The notes below the pieces were generated by a model. That model searched no databases. It was given only the letters and a program-made list of their open reading frames with translations, and was not told the DNA's origin. The position numbers and the translations under genes are program-made. Shown in pieces: positions 22,190 to 34,938 of a DNA stretch of 64,000 nucleotides (position 1 is the first letter of the stretch; each line of letters begins with the position of its first letter). The DNA is from Annona cherimola (taxonomy: Eukaryota > Streptophyta > Magnoliopsida > Magnoliales > Annonaceae), in assembly GCA_030490835.1 (NCBI GenBank), contig CM059971.1, forward strand, positions 22,933,817 through 22,997,816, in the 5' to 3' direction.

Positions 22190-22571
22190 GGAAAGAACGG
22201 ATCTTATTAACCTAGGCTAAGCAAATGTCTCACTCAGCCCACCTTAAAAAAATTTATTTACAACATTTTTAAAAAAAAATCCTTCATATGCTTGTGTATA
22301 TTTTTTTAAAAGATTTTTAAACATTTATGTGTGTATATATATATATATTTAAAATACCCCTATTTTTAAGTATATATATTTAAAATACCCCTATTTTTAA
22401 AAATCGCAAAAAATATATACACATATAAAAAAATGGTAAAGATTTATATGTTAAATACAATTAGTAAATAAGTGTATGAAGAAAAAAGTAAATAAAAAAT
22501 GTTATGAATAAATTTTCTGATGTAAGCTAAATGACACATTTACTTAACCTGTGCTAACTGGTTTTTTTATC
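22190..22571 (+). mobile_element. unclassified MITE with ~60-bp inverted ends
   Basis: TTAACCTAGGCTAAGCAAAT near the left end is matched inverted by the right end (TTTACTTAACCTGTGCTAAC). The A/T-rich core has several TATATA tracts. Paralogues lacking it occur at 9915 and 46925. Related copies lie at 30011, 30415, 40719 and 41108. Confidence 0.7.
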
Positions 22572-23171
22572 TTTAAAAATATTACTTTAAATTAATATAT
22601 ATCAAACAAATTTATTATATTACTTTTATAATTTTTAGATCGAGCTCACAAACATTTTGATTTTAAGGAAACTCGTTGTATTAGTTAAAATAAATGATTC
22701 TAAGCACAAGAGATGAGTTGAATTTTGATTTCTTCATAATATACGACATATTTTAAGCTACCAATATCTTAATTAGGCCACCATCCGCTGCACTATGACT
22801 ATAGTATATTAAGACTATTTAGCTAATTGTCCATGTCATATGGTGTAATCGGATCAAATTCTAAGATTGAAGATTAATTTAAATCCTAGTTCATGTATTT
22901 TTTATCAATGTTCCCCGCAAGCTCTTTTCTTTTTAACCTTTTTTAGATATTATTCATTAAAAAAATAAAACAAAAAATAAAAAATTATATAAAATGATAG
23001 GATAATTTAGCATGCTTCTCTTAATGGCTTCAAACATCATTTTCCATCGCCCTCAACGAGTAACGTTCCACCACATTATGCGTATTACGACTTTACATCT
23101 ATCCGGGTGAAGGCATGGGCTCTAGATTGCAGTGTCTTCGACTCTATTAGATTCAGGCATTAATTCATGTG

Positions 23172-23372
23172 GCGTCAGACACGAACAATATTCAAGCGAT
23201 CAGCGGCACATGGTTTGTATCTTTCATTCGTAGGACTCTAACAGCTCACATTCGCCACACGCCAGCACCATGTGCCAAGTATTTACGACTGCGGCTACTA
23301 GAGAAGTCAGTTTCATGGCTTGTCAGGGACTTAGTTTACATGTAATCCGTATGTCATGGTTAAGAACGTGAT
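23172..23372 (+). other. GC-richer ~200-bp conserved island, copy 1
   Basis: Begins GCGTCAGACACGAACAATA. It differs from 34939-35138 at only about seven positions, while adjoining DNA differs much more. It contains inverted GGCACATGGT / ACCATGTGCC. No open frame of note and no function recognised. Confidence 0.6.
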
Positions 23373-23382
23373 TTACAATCTT

Positions 23383-23965
23383 ACTTAAGCCAGCCTAAAA
23401 AACATATTTCAAGTCATTTTTAAAATTTTTTTCCATAAACATGTTAAGCTAAGTGTATTGAATATGTAAACCAAATTTTACTATTTTTGGATATTTTTAA
23501 GTATTTATTTTTTATTTTTAAATACGATGGAATTCTCATAACTTTCTAGCCTCTAAAAATTACAAGAACGCCACTATCTTTAAAACTTTTAAATGAAAAG
23601 TTTTGGGTGTAAAACTTGCCAAAATAAAAAAATAATGTGATATGATAAGAATAATAATGATGAGTAAAAATAATAAAGTTAAAAAGACATGTTAGTTGGG
23701 TAACTAGTTGTGTAAAAGTGATTGAATAGTAGAATAGCTGTATAGAAAGATGTGAAAAAAATTGAAAAATATGATAATCATGGAGAAAGAAAAGTCTTAG
23801 ATTGAAAAAGTTTTACCTTGACATTTTTTATATGTTACCAAATACACCCCGTTTATAAATTCAATATACCTAGCTTATCATGTTTATGAAAATATAAATA
23901 AAAAAGCCTTGAAATATGTTTTTTAGGCCAACCTAAGTAAAGCATTACTTAGGTTGGCTAACATG
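23383..23965 (+). mobile_element. inverted-repeat element with a PIF-like MITE nested inside
   Basis: The left arm (AAGCCAGCCTAAAAAACATA, 23383-23465) is repeated inverted at 23860-23965. Between them, about 23585-23852 resembles the PIF/Harbinger-like MITE of 49539-49828 with its 5' terminus lost. The arrangement recurs at 35148-35740 and 54900-55500, so nesting predates the segmental duplication. Confidence 0.65.
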
Positions 23966-24283
23966 ATTATGCCTTCTGATCTTTTACCTGCTAGAGTTAT
24001 ACACAGTCACATATCTTTTCTATCAGAATAATTATGTCTACAAAAAGTTAATACTATGCTAAATTACTACGATACCCAATAATATAGTAATACCTCTTCA
24101 ATTATATTAATTTAAGGCATAACTTGTTAAAATAATGGTATAACAATTTAAATAAATAAATTTATAGATAAATAATTCAATATAAAATAAATAAATAAAT
24201 AAATGATTGAAAATATATAGATATTTATAAATGATCGAAAATCATATTTATTCATTTATTTAAATTATTTTTATTTTATATTA
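23966..24283 (+). other. AT-rich spacer, no gene
   Basis: Low-complexity AAATAAATAAATAAATG and TTTATAGATAAATAA runs. Repeated at 35741-36044 and 55500-55792 just before tandem arrays C and E, so it is part of the duplicated segment. Confidence 0.8.
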
Positions 24284-26790
24284 ATTCGTTTATGAGGTAC
24301 TCCACCGAGATTATGTTATACCCAACTTTTTTATTACACCGGGAGAGGAGTGACGATGCTCAAAGTAGGATTTGGAAAGTTAGTATGGAAGCTAAAGTGC
24401 AACCCCCACGGGCTATGCTCGATTTCACATATTACACCCTACTTGTGTATGGACTTTTAGTACATTCTGATCGATGTCGCCATCTTAAGGAATATTGTAA
24501 TTATTAGTTGTTGTGATAAGACCCACTAGCTTGACTAATCAAGATATGTGTGTAGTTGGCCTCATTCTAGTTTGTATGTTGGCAATTGTAAATGGCCTCC
24601 ACGTCAATGATGTTTTATCATGTGTTTTAAGATCATTTGTTTTATCATGTGACCGAAATCCATATTTGAGATTCCAAATTATATTAATTTCTCAACTAAA
24701 TATGACATCTTTAATATGTTAAGTAGTTCTAATTTCATAAAATCAAATTTGTTTCAACTTTAAGGTCTATTACAATTGATCTAAGTTGGGTGGTTGCAGG
24801 GTAGGTTGGATTCATTTATGCGGTACTCTATCCTAATTGTGTTGTACCTCACTTTTTTATTACATTAGGCAAGGAGAGACGATGCTCCTAGTAGAATTTA
24901 GGACATTTGTATAAAAGCTAAAGTGTGATGCCAACAGGCTATGTCTGAGTTCACATATTACACCCAACTTGTGCACAAACTTTTGGTACAACCTAATCAA
25001 CGTAGTCTCCTATGGAATATTATAATTATTAGTTGTTGCGATAAGACCCACCTATCTTGACTAATCAAGATATGTGCATAGTTGGCCTCATCCTAGTTTG
25101 GATGTTGCCAATTGCAAATGGTCTCCGCATCGATGATGTTTTTATCTTGTGTTTTATGATCATTTGTTTTAACATGTGAATGAAATTCATATTTGGGATT
25201 CCAAATTAAATTAATTTCTCAACTAAATATTACATCTTTAAAATGTTAAGTGGTTTTAATTTCATAAAATCACTGTTGTTACAACTTTAAGGTCTATTCA
25301 AAATAATGCAAGTTGGGTGGTTGTAGGTAGGTTGCATTCAAGTATGCAGTACTTTGCCTAGGTTGTGTTGTACCCTACTCTTTTATTACATTGGGGGAAG
25401 AGAGACGATGCTCCTAGTATGATTTGAGACATTGGTAAGTAAGATAAAGTGTGACACCAGCGGGCTATGCCCGAGTTCACATATTATGCCTAACTTTTAT
25501 ATAGAATTTTGGTATAGTCTAAATGTTGCCATTTTGTGAAATATTGTAATTATTAGTTGTTGCGATGTCACCCACCTAGCTTGACTAATCAAGATATGTG
25601 TACAGTTGGCCTCATAATAGTTTGGATGTTGCCAATTACAAATGGGCTCCACATCAATGTTATTTTACCATGTGTTTTAAGATCATTTATTTTATCATGC
25701 GACCAAAATCCATATTTTGGATTCAAAATTATATTAATTTCTCAACTAAATATGACATCTTTAACATGTTAAGTGGTTTTAATTAAATAAAATCACATTT
25801 GTGACAACTTTAAGGTCTGTTCAAAATGATGCAAGTTGGGTGGTTGCCGGGTAGGTTGGATTCATTTATGTAGTAACATTGGGTGGTTGCAGGGTAGGTT
25901 GGATTAATTTATGTAGTACTCTAACTAGATTGTATTGTACCTCACTTTTTTATTACATAGGGGGAGGAGAGATGATGCTCCGAGTAGGATTCGGGAAGTT
26001 AAATTGTGACCCTAGCGGACTACACTCGAGTTCACATATTACACCCTACTTGTGTATAGACTTTTAGTACAATCTAATCAATCTCACCATCCTGTGGAAT
26101 ATTATAATTATTAGTTGTTGTGATAAGACCCACCTAGCTTGACTAATAAAGATATATGTGCAGTTGGCCTCATTCTAGTTTGGATGTTTCCAATTGGAAA
26201 TGGGCTCCACATCGATGATGTTTTATCATGTATTTTAAGATTATTTGTTTTATCATGTGACTGAAATCCATATTTGAGATTCCAAATTATATTAAATTCT
26301 CAAGTAAATATGGCATCTTTAACATGTTAAGTGGTTTTAATTTCATAAAATCACCTTTATTACAACTTTAAGTTCTATTCCTAATAATGCAAGTTGGGTG
26401 GTTGTGGGGTAGGTTGGATTTATTTATGCAGTGTTCTACCCACATTATGTTGTACCTCGCTTTTTTATTACATTGAGGGAGGTGAGATGATGCTCCTAGT
26501 AGGATTTGGAACGTTATTATGCAAGCTAAAGTGTGTCATCAATGGGCTATGCCGGAGTTCACATATTACACCTTACTTGTGTAATGACTTTTGGTACAGT
26601 CTAATCAATAATGTCATCCTGTGGAATATTATAATTATTAGTTGTTGCGATAAGACCCTCCTAGCTTGACTATTCAAGATATGTATGCAGTTGGCCTCGT
26701 CCTAGTTTGGATGTTGCCCATTGCAAATAGGTCTATTTTATCATGTGTATTAAGATTATTTGTTTTATTGGGTGCCCCAAAATCATTTTT
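24284..26790 (+). repeat. tandem array B of the ~510-bp unit (about five units)
   Basis: A partial first unit, then starts near 24783, 25310, 25833 and 26391. 25837-25920 holds two tandem copies of a 42-48 bp sub-piece (GGTGGTTGC...TTATGTAG). Units correspond one to one with array C at +11.77 kb. Confidence 0.92.
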
Positions 26791-28968
26791 ACCATAATTT
26801 TTGGTAGGATGTAAATGTGTATAATCCAACGTATGTTGCGAAAAATGTTTTGGAGTTTTCAGATAGAGCTCACAAACATTTTGATTTTAAGGAAACCTGT
26901 TGTATTAATTAAGTAAATACTTAATTGATTCTAAGCATAAGAGATGATTTGAATTTTGATTTCTTCGTACCATACGACTTATTTTGCGATAGCAACGTCA
27001 TAATTAGGCCATTGTCTGCTTTTCCACAGCATATTACAACTATTTAGTTAATTGTCCATGTTGAATGGTGTAATCGGATCAAATTCTAAGGATATATTGA
27101 ACACCAACCTTAATCCTAATCTATTTATTTTATTAATTTTCCGTTGAACACCAACCTTAATCCTAATCTATTTATTTTATTAATTTTCCCTCCAAGCTCT
27201 TTTCTTTTAACCTCTTTTCATATTTTCATGGGTTTTTCCCAAATATACCCATTACGTTTAACCATATTTACAAATATGCCCACTACGTATCAGAAATCCC
27301 AAATATACCTACTACGTTTTGCCAAAATCCCAAATAAGCCCACGCCGTCAGTGACCGTCTAATAATTTTTCAGAAATGCCCAGATTACCCCTGGCGTAAG
27401 CTTTTCCCAAATATACCCATTACGTTTAACCATATTTACAAATATGCCCACTACGTATCAGAAATCCCAAATATACCTACTACGTTTTGCCAAAATCCCA
27501 AATAAGCCCACGCCGTCAGTGACCGTTACGTTAAGTGACGGAACCGTTACACAGTGGCTAATAATTTTTCAGAAATGCCCAGATTACCCCTGGTGTCTGT
27601 GCTGTTGTATTTTTTATATTTTTTTCCGTTAGTTTCAAAAATGATAATTTTTTCCTTCCGTCTATGCTATTGTATGTTTGGTATTTTTTTCCAGTTAATT
27701 TCAAAAATGATAATTGCAGAAAGGATGCATTTCGTTCTTGTTATAACCCATATGCATTTTGTCCCCTTTCATCACCTATGTACGGACGAATGAGAGGAGA
27801 ATATATGGGTTATAATAAGAACGAAATGCATCCTTTCTGCAATTATCATTTTTGAAATTAACTGGAAAAAAATACCAAACATACAATAGCATAGACGGAA
27901 GGAAAAAATTATCATTTTTGAAACTAACGGAAAAAAATATAAAAAATACAACAACACAGACACCAGGGGTAATCTGGGCATTTCTGAAAAATTATTAGCC
28001 ACTGTGTAACGGTTCCGTCACTTAACGTAACAGTCACTGACGGCGTGGGCTTATTTGGGATTTTGGCAAAACGTAGTAGGTATATTTGGGATTTCTGATA
28101 CGTAGTGGGCATATTTGTAAATATGGTTAAACGTAATGGGTTTGGGAAAATCTTACGCCAGGGGTAATCTGGGCATTTCTGAAAAATTATTAGACGGTCA
28201 CTGACGGCGTGGGCTTATTTGGGATTTTGGAAAAACGTAGTAGGTATATTTGGGATTTCTGATACGTAGTGGGCATATTTGTAAATATGGTTAAACGTAA
28301 TGGGTATATTTGGGAAAATCCCTATTTTCATTAAAAATGAAAAAAATAAAAAATATATATAAAATGATAGCAAAAAGTTTAGCGTGCTTCTCTTAATGGC
28401 TTCAAACATCATTTTCCATCATCCTCGACTAGGAGCTTTCCACCTCATTATGCGTATTACGACTTACGTACAGGTGAAGGCATGGGTTTTAGATTGAAAT
28501 CTTCAATGATATATACCACTAGATAGCATTGAAGTATTTCCCTCCATTTTATTTCTTTGCCGCATCCTCCTCTTAGAGACGCATGGGCCAATTCAATCCA
28601 TTTTACCGGTGTGGGCTTATCATTCGAGGCCTTGTTTAATTGTCAAGTACAAAGGAAAATAAATCGAACAAATCAATGACGTTATTACATTCACTAGGCA
28701 ATATTAGATGGAATAAGTAAATAATGACCGCAGTTTGATTAGAATTAGACGCATGGAATGAAAGTAGTCAATCTATTAAATGGACATGTACATCGATGTG
28801 TGGAAAAATCATGATCGTGTGGTTGTTTGTGGATTCAAGGGGCCCAGCTAATTAAAGTCGATGCAGTTGAGCCAATGGGCGTTGACGCGGTGGAGTCTAC
28901 TGCCAATCTTGTCCACAAGATAAAATTGCCTTATCCGTTGGGGGTGAGAAAGTAATAAAGAAGTATTG
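26791..28968 (+). repeat. promoter-like block split by a foldback element
   Basis: 26865-27229 plus 28323-28950 align with 38645-39660 and with the intact gene's upstream region (9985-10970). 27100-27188 has a local duplication of a CCAACCTTAATCCTAATCTA segment. No receptor gene follows. Confidence 0.82.
27230..28322. mobile_element. foldback Mutator-like element, 1093 bp, nearly all inverted repeat
   Basis: 27230-27752 is the inverse of 27803-28322 with few differences, leaving a ~50-base centre. The termini are GGGTTTTTCCCAAATATACC and its near-perfect inverse. The 9 bases TATTTTCAT flank it at 27221-27229 and 28323-28331. Within each arm the terminal ~170 bases occur twice in tandem (second start near 27405; mirrored near 28150), the outer copy lacking ~30 bases. 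The empty site is at 39025. Open frames are mirror images and not genes. Confidence 0.93.
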
Positions 28969-29217
28969 TTTTTTATTAGTATATTTTACATTTTCCTCAA
29001 TTAATATTACAATCAATTTTTGATATATTCTAACAAATTTCTAATATAAAAATAACATACTCCAACTCTTAACTTGAGAGACTCATAAGCTTCCACCCCG
29101 TAAAAACTCTTATAGTATTGAGGTAATATCAAGCTTCCATCCTAAGGGGTTCGAACACTTAGCCGTAGCCTCATTTGTTGCAATTGTTATCACCAACTCA
29201 TAAGGCTGGTGGCAATG
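28969..29217 (-). mobile_element. tRNA-derived SINE (family B), copy 2
   Basis: T run at 28969 (A tail on the minus strand). On the minus strand the head has GAGTTGGTGATAAC and a B-box-like TGTTCGAACCCC, the best preserved of the set. Flanks AAAGAAGTATTG and GAAGAAGTTCTATTG fit a target duplication. Confidence 0.78.
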
Positions 29218-30004
29218 AAGAAGTTCTATTGGCTGTTAGGATATAAAAAATTTATTGAAAAAGAGAAAAATAATTTTAAAAATTTTAAAAATAAGAATAT
29301 TATGTATCAAAAATAAAAAAATTCTGAATGCAAGAAACCTCACCACATATCTTTTCCATCCACCCATCTTGAATATGCTTACTATAATATATATGTGATT
29401 GTGGCCTGGCCAAGTTCCACTCTCGATCGATTGACAAAAGCATCATCATGTCCAATTAATTCTATTTTGTTTACCAGTTGAATGCGGGAAAGAGTTATCA
29501 TATTTTCAGATAAGTTGTTTCTCATTATAGGCCAAAGTGGAAATGTTTAGTTTCCAATTAGCAAGGTAATTTTATGAGATATAATTTAAGAAAATCCAAC
29601 TAAGAATCAATAGCAATGCAAAGTTTATCCATAACTACTAAAAACTATTAGTAAGAAAAATTTATATTGCCTATGATAATACGTTTACAAATAAATAAAA
29701 AATTTTGTTACTTATAACGGACAAATCTTGAACTATTGGCAACCAAATTATTTTATATAGTTGTTACATAACATCTTCCACAAATTATTGTCAATCAAAA
29801 TTTTTTTTATTGAATAGAACTAATATTTTTAGCAAATACATTTTAGCTTTTTCAAGCAAAATTTTAATACTATATTCGTCTTGTTTGAAATGAATACTAT
29901 CATATGTATTATAAAAAAAACTATATTTCAAAAAATATAAACATTAGACTGATTTAAAAAGTTTTAAAAAGTTTCCCCAACAGTGTATAAATTATTGATA
30001 GTAC
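29218..30004 (+). repeat. A/T-rich duplicated block, no gene
   Basis: Contains GTTAGGATATAAAAAATTTA and CATCTTGAATATGCTTACTA. Repeated at 39914-40700, 43829-44640, 60615-61430 and partly at 31035-31260, 41630-41870, 50150-50390 and 62446-63130. I see no open frame or known element in it. Confidence 0.75.
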
Positions 30005-30010
30005 TAAAAG

Positions 30011-30660
30011 AGGAATGATCCATTAGTCTAGGTAAGTACATGTCATGCTTAGCTCACCACAAAAAATCTATTTATAATATTTTTTATTTTTTCTTTATAT
30101 ACGTATTTATCTACATGTAATTAACATATAAATCAAGTTTTACTAATTTTAGATGTATGTGTAAATTTTTTTAAAGATTTTTAAATATCTATGTGTATAT
30201 ATGTATTCAAAATACCCTTATTTTTTAATTTTTTTTAAAAAAATATATATACATACATCTAAAAATGATAAAACTTAGTTTATATGTTAAATACTCTTAG
30301 ATAAACAAATATATAAAGAAAAAAGAAAGTATTATAAATGAATTTTTTAAGGTGCGCTAAATAAGACATTTGTTTAGCCCAAGCTACCAACTTTTAATGT
30401 TAAAATACAAGGAATGATCTTGTTAGCCTAGACTAAACAACTGACTCGTTAAGTCTACATAAAAAAAACCTATTTACAATACCTTTTGATGTTTTTTTTA
30501 AATATACTTGTTTATCTAAGTATATTTAACATATAAAAAAGTTTTAGCATTTTTGTATATGTGTGTATATTTTTTTTGAGATCTTTAAACATTTATGTGT
30601 ATATATATTCAAAATATTTCTAATTTTAAAATCCTCAAATATATATATATATATACATAT
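30011..30660 (+). mobile_element. two adjacent unclassified MITEs
   Basis: 30011-30398 is complete, with left end ATTAGTCTAGG and right end GCTTAGCCC-like inverted sequence. 30415-30660 begins GATCTTGTTAGCCTAGACTA and lacks its right end. Same family as 22190-22571 and repeated at 40719-41350. Confidence 0.65.
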
Positions 30661-31629
30661 ATACGCAATCACATAATTATTTGTGGCGTCCGATTAAAGA
30701 TGCATGGGCCAATTCAATCCATGTAACCAGTTACGGCTTATCATTCCTAGCCTTGTTTTTCATTGCCAAGTGCAAAGGAACATAAATCCAATAAATTAAT
30801 GACGTTATTACATTCACTAGGGGATATTAGATGGAATGAGTAAATGATGAGCGAGTTTGATTGGAATTAGACGCTTGGAATGAAAGTAGTCAAGCTATTA
30901 AATCCACATGATTGCTTGTGTATTTGAGGGGCTCAGCTAATAAAGTCGATAAAGTTAGGTCAATGGGCGTTGACTGAAGACTCTAAGTCCAAAGTCGTCC
31001 ATCAGAACAGAAGTATTATTGTAGGCTACGATATAAAAACTTATATTGAAAAAGAAAAAAATATTTTTAAAAACAAAAATATTATGGATTAAATTTTAAA
31101 AAATTCTAAAAACCAGAAATTTCAACACGACTTTTCTATCCAGCCATCTTGGATATGCTTACTCTCATACATGGTCGTAGGCTCGCCAAGTTTCACTGTC
31201 CATCGATTAACAAAAGTGTCGCCCACGTCTAGTTAATTCTATTTCATTCGCCAATTGAATGTTATGCAGCAAAAAGTTTACATATTTTTCCATAAGCTGT
31301 TTCTCACCATGTACCGAAGTGGAAATGCTTTTTTCGAAATTGGCAATGTGATTTTGTGAAATCTAATCGAAATTTTTTTTTGACAACTTTTATAAACAAT
31401 AAAAAAAATTACAGCAAAAAAAATATATGCAACCTACCTAAGAATCAATAGCATGGCTGCCAAAGTAAGAGCAATAATGATGGTGTCGTACAGTGCTTAA
31501 ATCCCATATTTGGGATTCCTAATTAAATTAATTTCTTAACTAAATATGACATGGTTAACGTATCAAGTGGCTTTAATTTCATAAAATCCCCTTTGTTACA
31601 ACTTTGGGTCTATTCGGAATAATATAAAA
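30661..31629 (+). repeat. short promoter-like block plus A/T-rich block, no SINE insert
   Basis: 30690-31005 matches 10530-10960 with internal deletions. At 31012-31040 AGAAGTATTATTG runs directly into the A/T-rich block, showing the site where SINE family B is absent. 31500-31625 is segment X (GATTCC...TTAATTTC), one source of the tandem unit. Confidence 0.75.
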
Positions 31630-31997
31630 GGGTTGAGATAAGATGAGAATGAAATGAGATTTTTTGCTCTCAGGATTAAATTTTTTTAATTTTTGATTCA
31701 GAATTTCTTATTTTTAATAGAATTTGTTACATTTTCCAATGCTTTTTTCTTCATTTTTAATGCACAACAACATCTTCTTATCCCACTTTTTCAAGCCCTA
31801 TCACTATTAAATCCATTGAATCATTCTAAATAGGCCCAAATAAAATCTGTAAATGTTTTTTTTTATTAAAATACATCATTATGTTAGTAAAAAACTTGAC
31901 AGGTTTTGAAACAACATTCAAACTTGCAAGTGCTATCCCATTGGACATATTAATTATATAATATTAGAAATTATAAATACATTAGTTTTGCTACTCA

Positions 31998-32272
31998 GGG
32001 GTTTTTCGGTAAACACAAAAATTGTTCTAATCAAAATTTTTTAATTTAAGACTTTTCAATCTCTATGACTAACTATTTTTAATTATTTTTTAACATTTTC
32101 TATACAAATACCATATCTACACAACTACTCATACAACTAACTTATATATTTTAACTTTATTCTATTTATTTATCATTATTATACCAATCATATCACATTA
32201 TTTTCTACCAATTCAAAAACTTTTGCAGTAAAAATTTTTTGTCAAAAGTTTTATTGCTTACCAAACACACGC
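31998..32272 (-). mobile_element. PIF/Harbinger-like MITE, duplicated copy
   Basis: Same insertion as 20162-20452, here about 275 bp after small deletions, with flanks TCA and TTA. Confidence 0.8.
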
Positions 32273-32685
32273 TTAATTAAAAGCATATATTTGACAATGC
32301 ACTTATAAAGAATTTTAAATAGTAATCAAACCTAATTATGGTTGTTCTAAAATATAGTTCATCTAAACATGTATTTTTAGAGTTACTATGCAATATATTG
32401 TTATATTTTATTTATATTATACTTGCCTGAATATATATATTTAAATCATTAATTTCAACAATCATTCTGAATTTTTGGTAATTTAGATTAAGTATTTTTG
32501 TTTTGGGATTGAGTTTATTGGGTTTATGTTACATTTAGTCAACTGAAACCGTACAAAGCTTGGGTTGTGTGGGTGGATGAAGGGTTAAAGTTGGGAGAGT
32601 TATACCTTACAAGTTGGGTGGCTTTAGGATAGGGTGGGTTCATTTATGCGGTACTCTACCCAGATTACATTATACCCTACTTTTT

Positions 32686-33036
32686 GGGTAAATTGATAAC
32701 CCGTATAGTTTAACCATAATTGCAAATATATCAACATAGTTTCAAAAATTGCAATTTACCAAACACACACTCATATCGTTATAACGCAATTAGTGCGCCA
32801 TCAAGAGCGGGTATATTTACAAAGGTTTGCAAACTAAGTAAATATATTTGCAAAAACTAAATATATCCTCTTAATTTTTGAAATTGCAAATGTACTTTGC
32901 CATGATAGTGCAATGACTGCGTCGTAATGTATTTGCAATTATGGTCAAACTATATGACAATAATTTGTAATTTCTGAAACTATGTGAGTATATTTATAAT
33001 TATTGTCAAACTAAGTGGGTGTATTTTCAAAACACC
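32686..33036 (+). mobile_element. Mutator-like MITE (352-bp family), duplicated copy
   Basis: Flanked by CTACTTTTT at 32677-32685 and 33037-33045. Same insertion event as 20868-21219, copied by segmental duplication. Confidence 0.87.
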
Positions 33037-33397
33037 CTACTTTTTTAATTACATAGGAAAGGAGAAGATGCTTCTGAACCCCACGTAGGATTTGGGACAT
33101 TGGTGTGCAAACTAAAGTGTGATAGCAACTATGCTCAGTTCACAGATTACCTTACTTGTGGATAGACAATTAGTAACAGTTTGATCAATGCTGGCATCCT
33201 ATAGAATAATAGAATTACTAATTGTTGCTATAAGATCCACTTAACTTGGCTAATTAAAATATGTGTAAAGTTGGCCTCATCCTAGGCAGGATGTTGCCAA
33301 TTGCCAATGGGCCCAACATTAATAATGTTTTATCATGTGTTTTATGATCACTTGTTTTATCATGTGACCAGAGATTATTTTACTGTAATCTTGGGTG

Positions 33398-33879
33398 GGG
33401 GAATTTATATTTTAAACCCTCTAATTTTACGTATTTGCATTTTGAACCCTAAAGTTTACATATTAGTATTTTAGACTGTGTAAAATTTAGTTCTTTGCAT
33501 TTTAGACCCTTGATGCTAACAATGCTAAGAAAAAATCTACTTAAAAAGCAAGTAAAATACTTAAAATGTGTTTTGTATTTTAAATCATTTGAAGTCTAGT
33601 TTAAATCCATAACCCTCAAGGTACTTATGTCATTTAAAAACTCTATTAAAATCTTGGTTTGCATACTAGCATTTTAGTCCTTATGGAGTTTAGTTAAAAA
33701 TGCAAAGGGTATTTTAGAAATTTTATTAGATTCTAATGATATTTTTAACACTATTAGGACTGAAGGTTTAAAGTGCAAAGAATCAAACTTCACAAAGTTT
33801 AAAAATGCTAATATGCAAATCTCAAAGTTTAAAATATAAATACACAAAGTTAGAAGGTTTAAAATACAAATTTTCCCTT
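33398..33879 (+). mobile_element. Mutator-like MITE (479-bp family), duplicated copy
   Basis: Same insertion as 21576-22054, with flanks TCTTGGGTG and TCTTGGGTT and ~120-bp inverted ends. Confidence 0.84.
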
Positions 33880-34013
33880 TCTTGGGTTGTAAAATGCGTA
33901 TAATCAATGTATGTTATGAAAAATGCTTAAATCTCCTAGTAGATGCACTGCAATATGATAATAGTCCATACAATTGTTTATCTATATAGGATTAGCGTAC
34001 TAGACAAATTTTA

Positions 34014-34372
34014 AGGAGAGAACTGATCTTATTAACCTAGGCTACGCAAATATCTCACTTAGCCCACCTTAAAAAATTTATTTACAACATTTTTAAAAAA
34101 ATTCTTCATACGCTTGTGCATATTTTTTTAAAAAGATTTTTAAACATTTATGTGTGTGTGTATATATATATATATTTAAAATATCTTTATTTTTAAAAAT
34201 CTCAAAAAATATATACATATATCCAAAAATGGTAAAACTTGATTTATATGTTAAATACACTTAGTAAACAAGTGTATGAAGAAAAAGTAAATAAAAAATG
34301 TTACAAATAAGTTTTCTGATGTGAGCTAAACGAGACATTTGTTTAACCTGGGCTAACAGATTTTTTTATCTT
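34014..34372 (+). mobile_element. unclassified MITE, duplicated copy
   Basis: Same insertion as 22190-22571 with the ATTAACCTAGGCTA left end. Confidence 0.7.
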
Positions 34373-34938
34373 TAAAAAGATTACTTTAAATTAATAGATA
34401 TCAAACGAATTTATTATATTACTTTTGCAAGTTTTAGATCGAGCTCACAAACATTTTGATTTTAAGGAAACTCATTGTATTAGTTAAAATAAATGATTCT
34501 AAGCATCTAAGCACAAGAGATGAATTGAATTTTGATTTCTTCGTAACATACGACTTATTTTAAGCTAGCAATATCATATTAAGACTATTTAGCTAATTGA
34601 CCATGTTGTAATCGGATCAAATTCTAAGGATCAAAGACTAATTTTAATCCTAATTCATGTATTTTTTTATTTTTATCAATGTTCCCCCAAGCACTTTTCT
34701 TTTAACCTTTTTTTCATATTATTCATAAAAAATAAAACAAAAAATAAAAATTTATGTAAAATGATAGGATAATTTAGCATGCTTCTCTTAATGGCTTCAA
34801 ACATCATTTTCCATCGCCCTCGACGAGTAACGTTCCACGTCATTGTGCGTATTACGACTTGACATCCATCCGCATGAAGACATGGGCTCTAGATCGCAGT
34901 GTCTTCGACCCTATTAGATTCAGGCGATAATTTATCTG

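Larger units (their letters stand above)
19847..23171 (+). repeat. left part of the ~11.8-kb segmental duplication, copy 1
   Basis: Aligns with 31630-34938 at an offset of about 11.77 kb, including the embedded MITEs, and partly with 51.04-54.7 kb. No gene is present. 22640-23110 is another promoter-like block (22.69-23.05 kb matches 10.07-10.40 kb). Confidence 0.85.
31630..34938 (+). repeat. left part of the ~11.8-kb segmental duplication, copy 2
   Basis: Colinear with 19847-23171. It carries the same PIF-like MITE, both Mutator-like MITEs and the unclassified MITE at the same places. No gene; the 77-residue minus frame at 33674-33907 lies within a MITE. Confidence 0.85.

Noticed and set aside
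27144..28112. Mirror-image open frames (for example with KSQIYLLRFAKIPNKPTP)
   Set aside because: They are the two arms of the foldback element read in opposite directions.
33674..33907. 77-residue minus-strand frame, repeated at 53512-53745
   Set aside because: It lies in the inverted end of a Mutator-like MITE and carries no domain.
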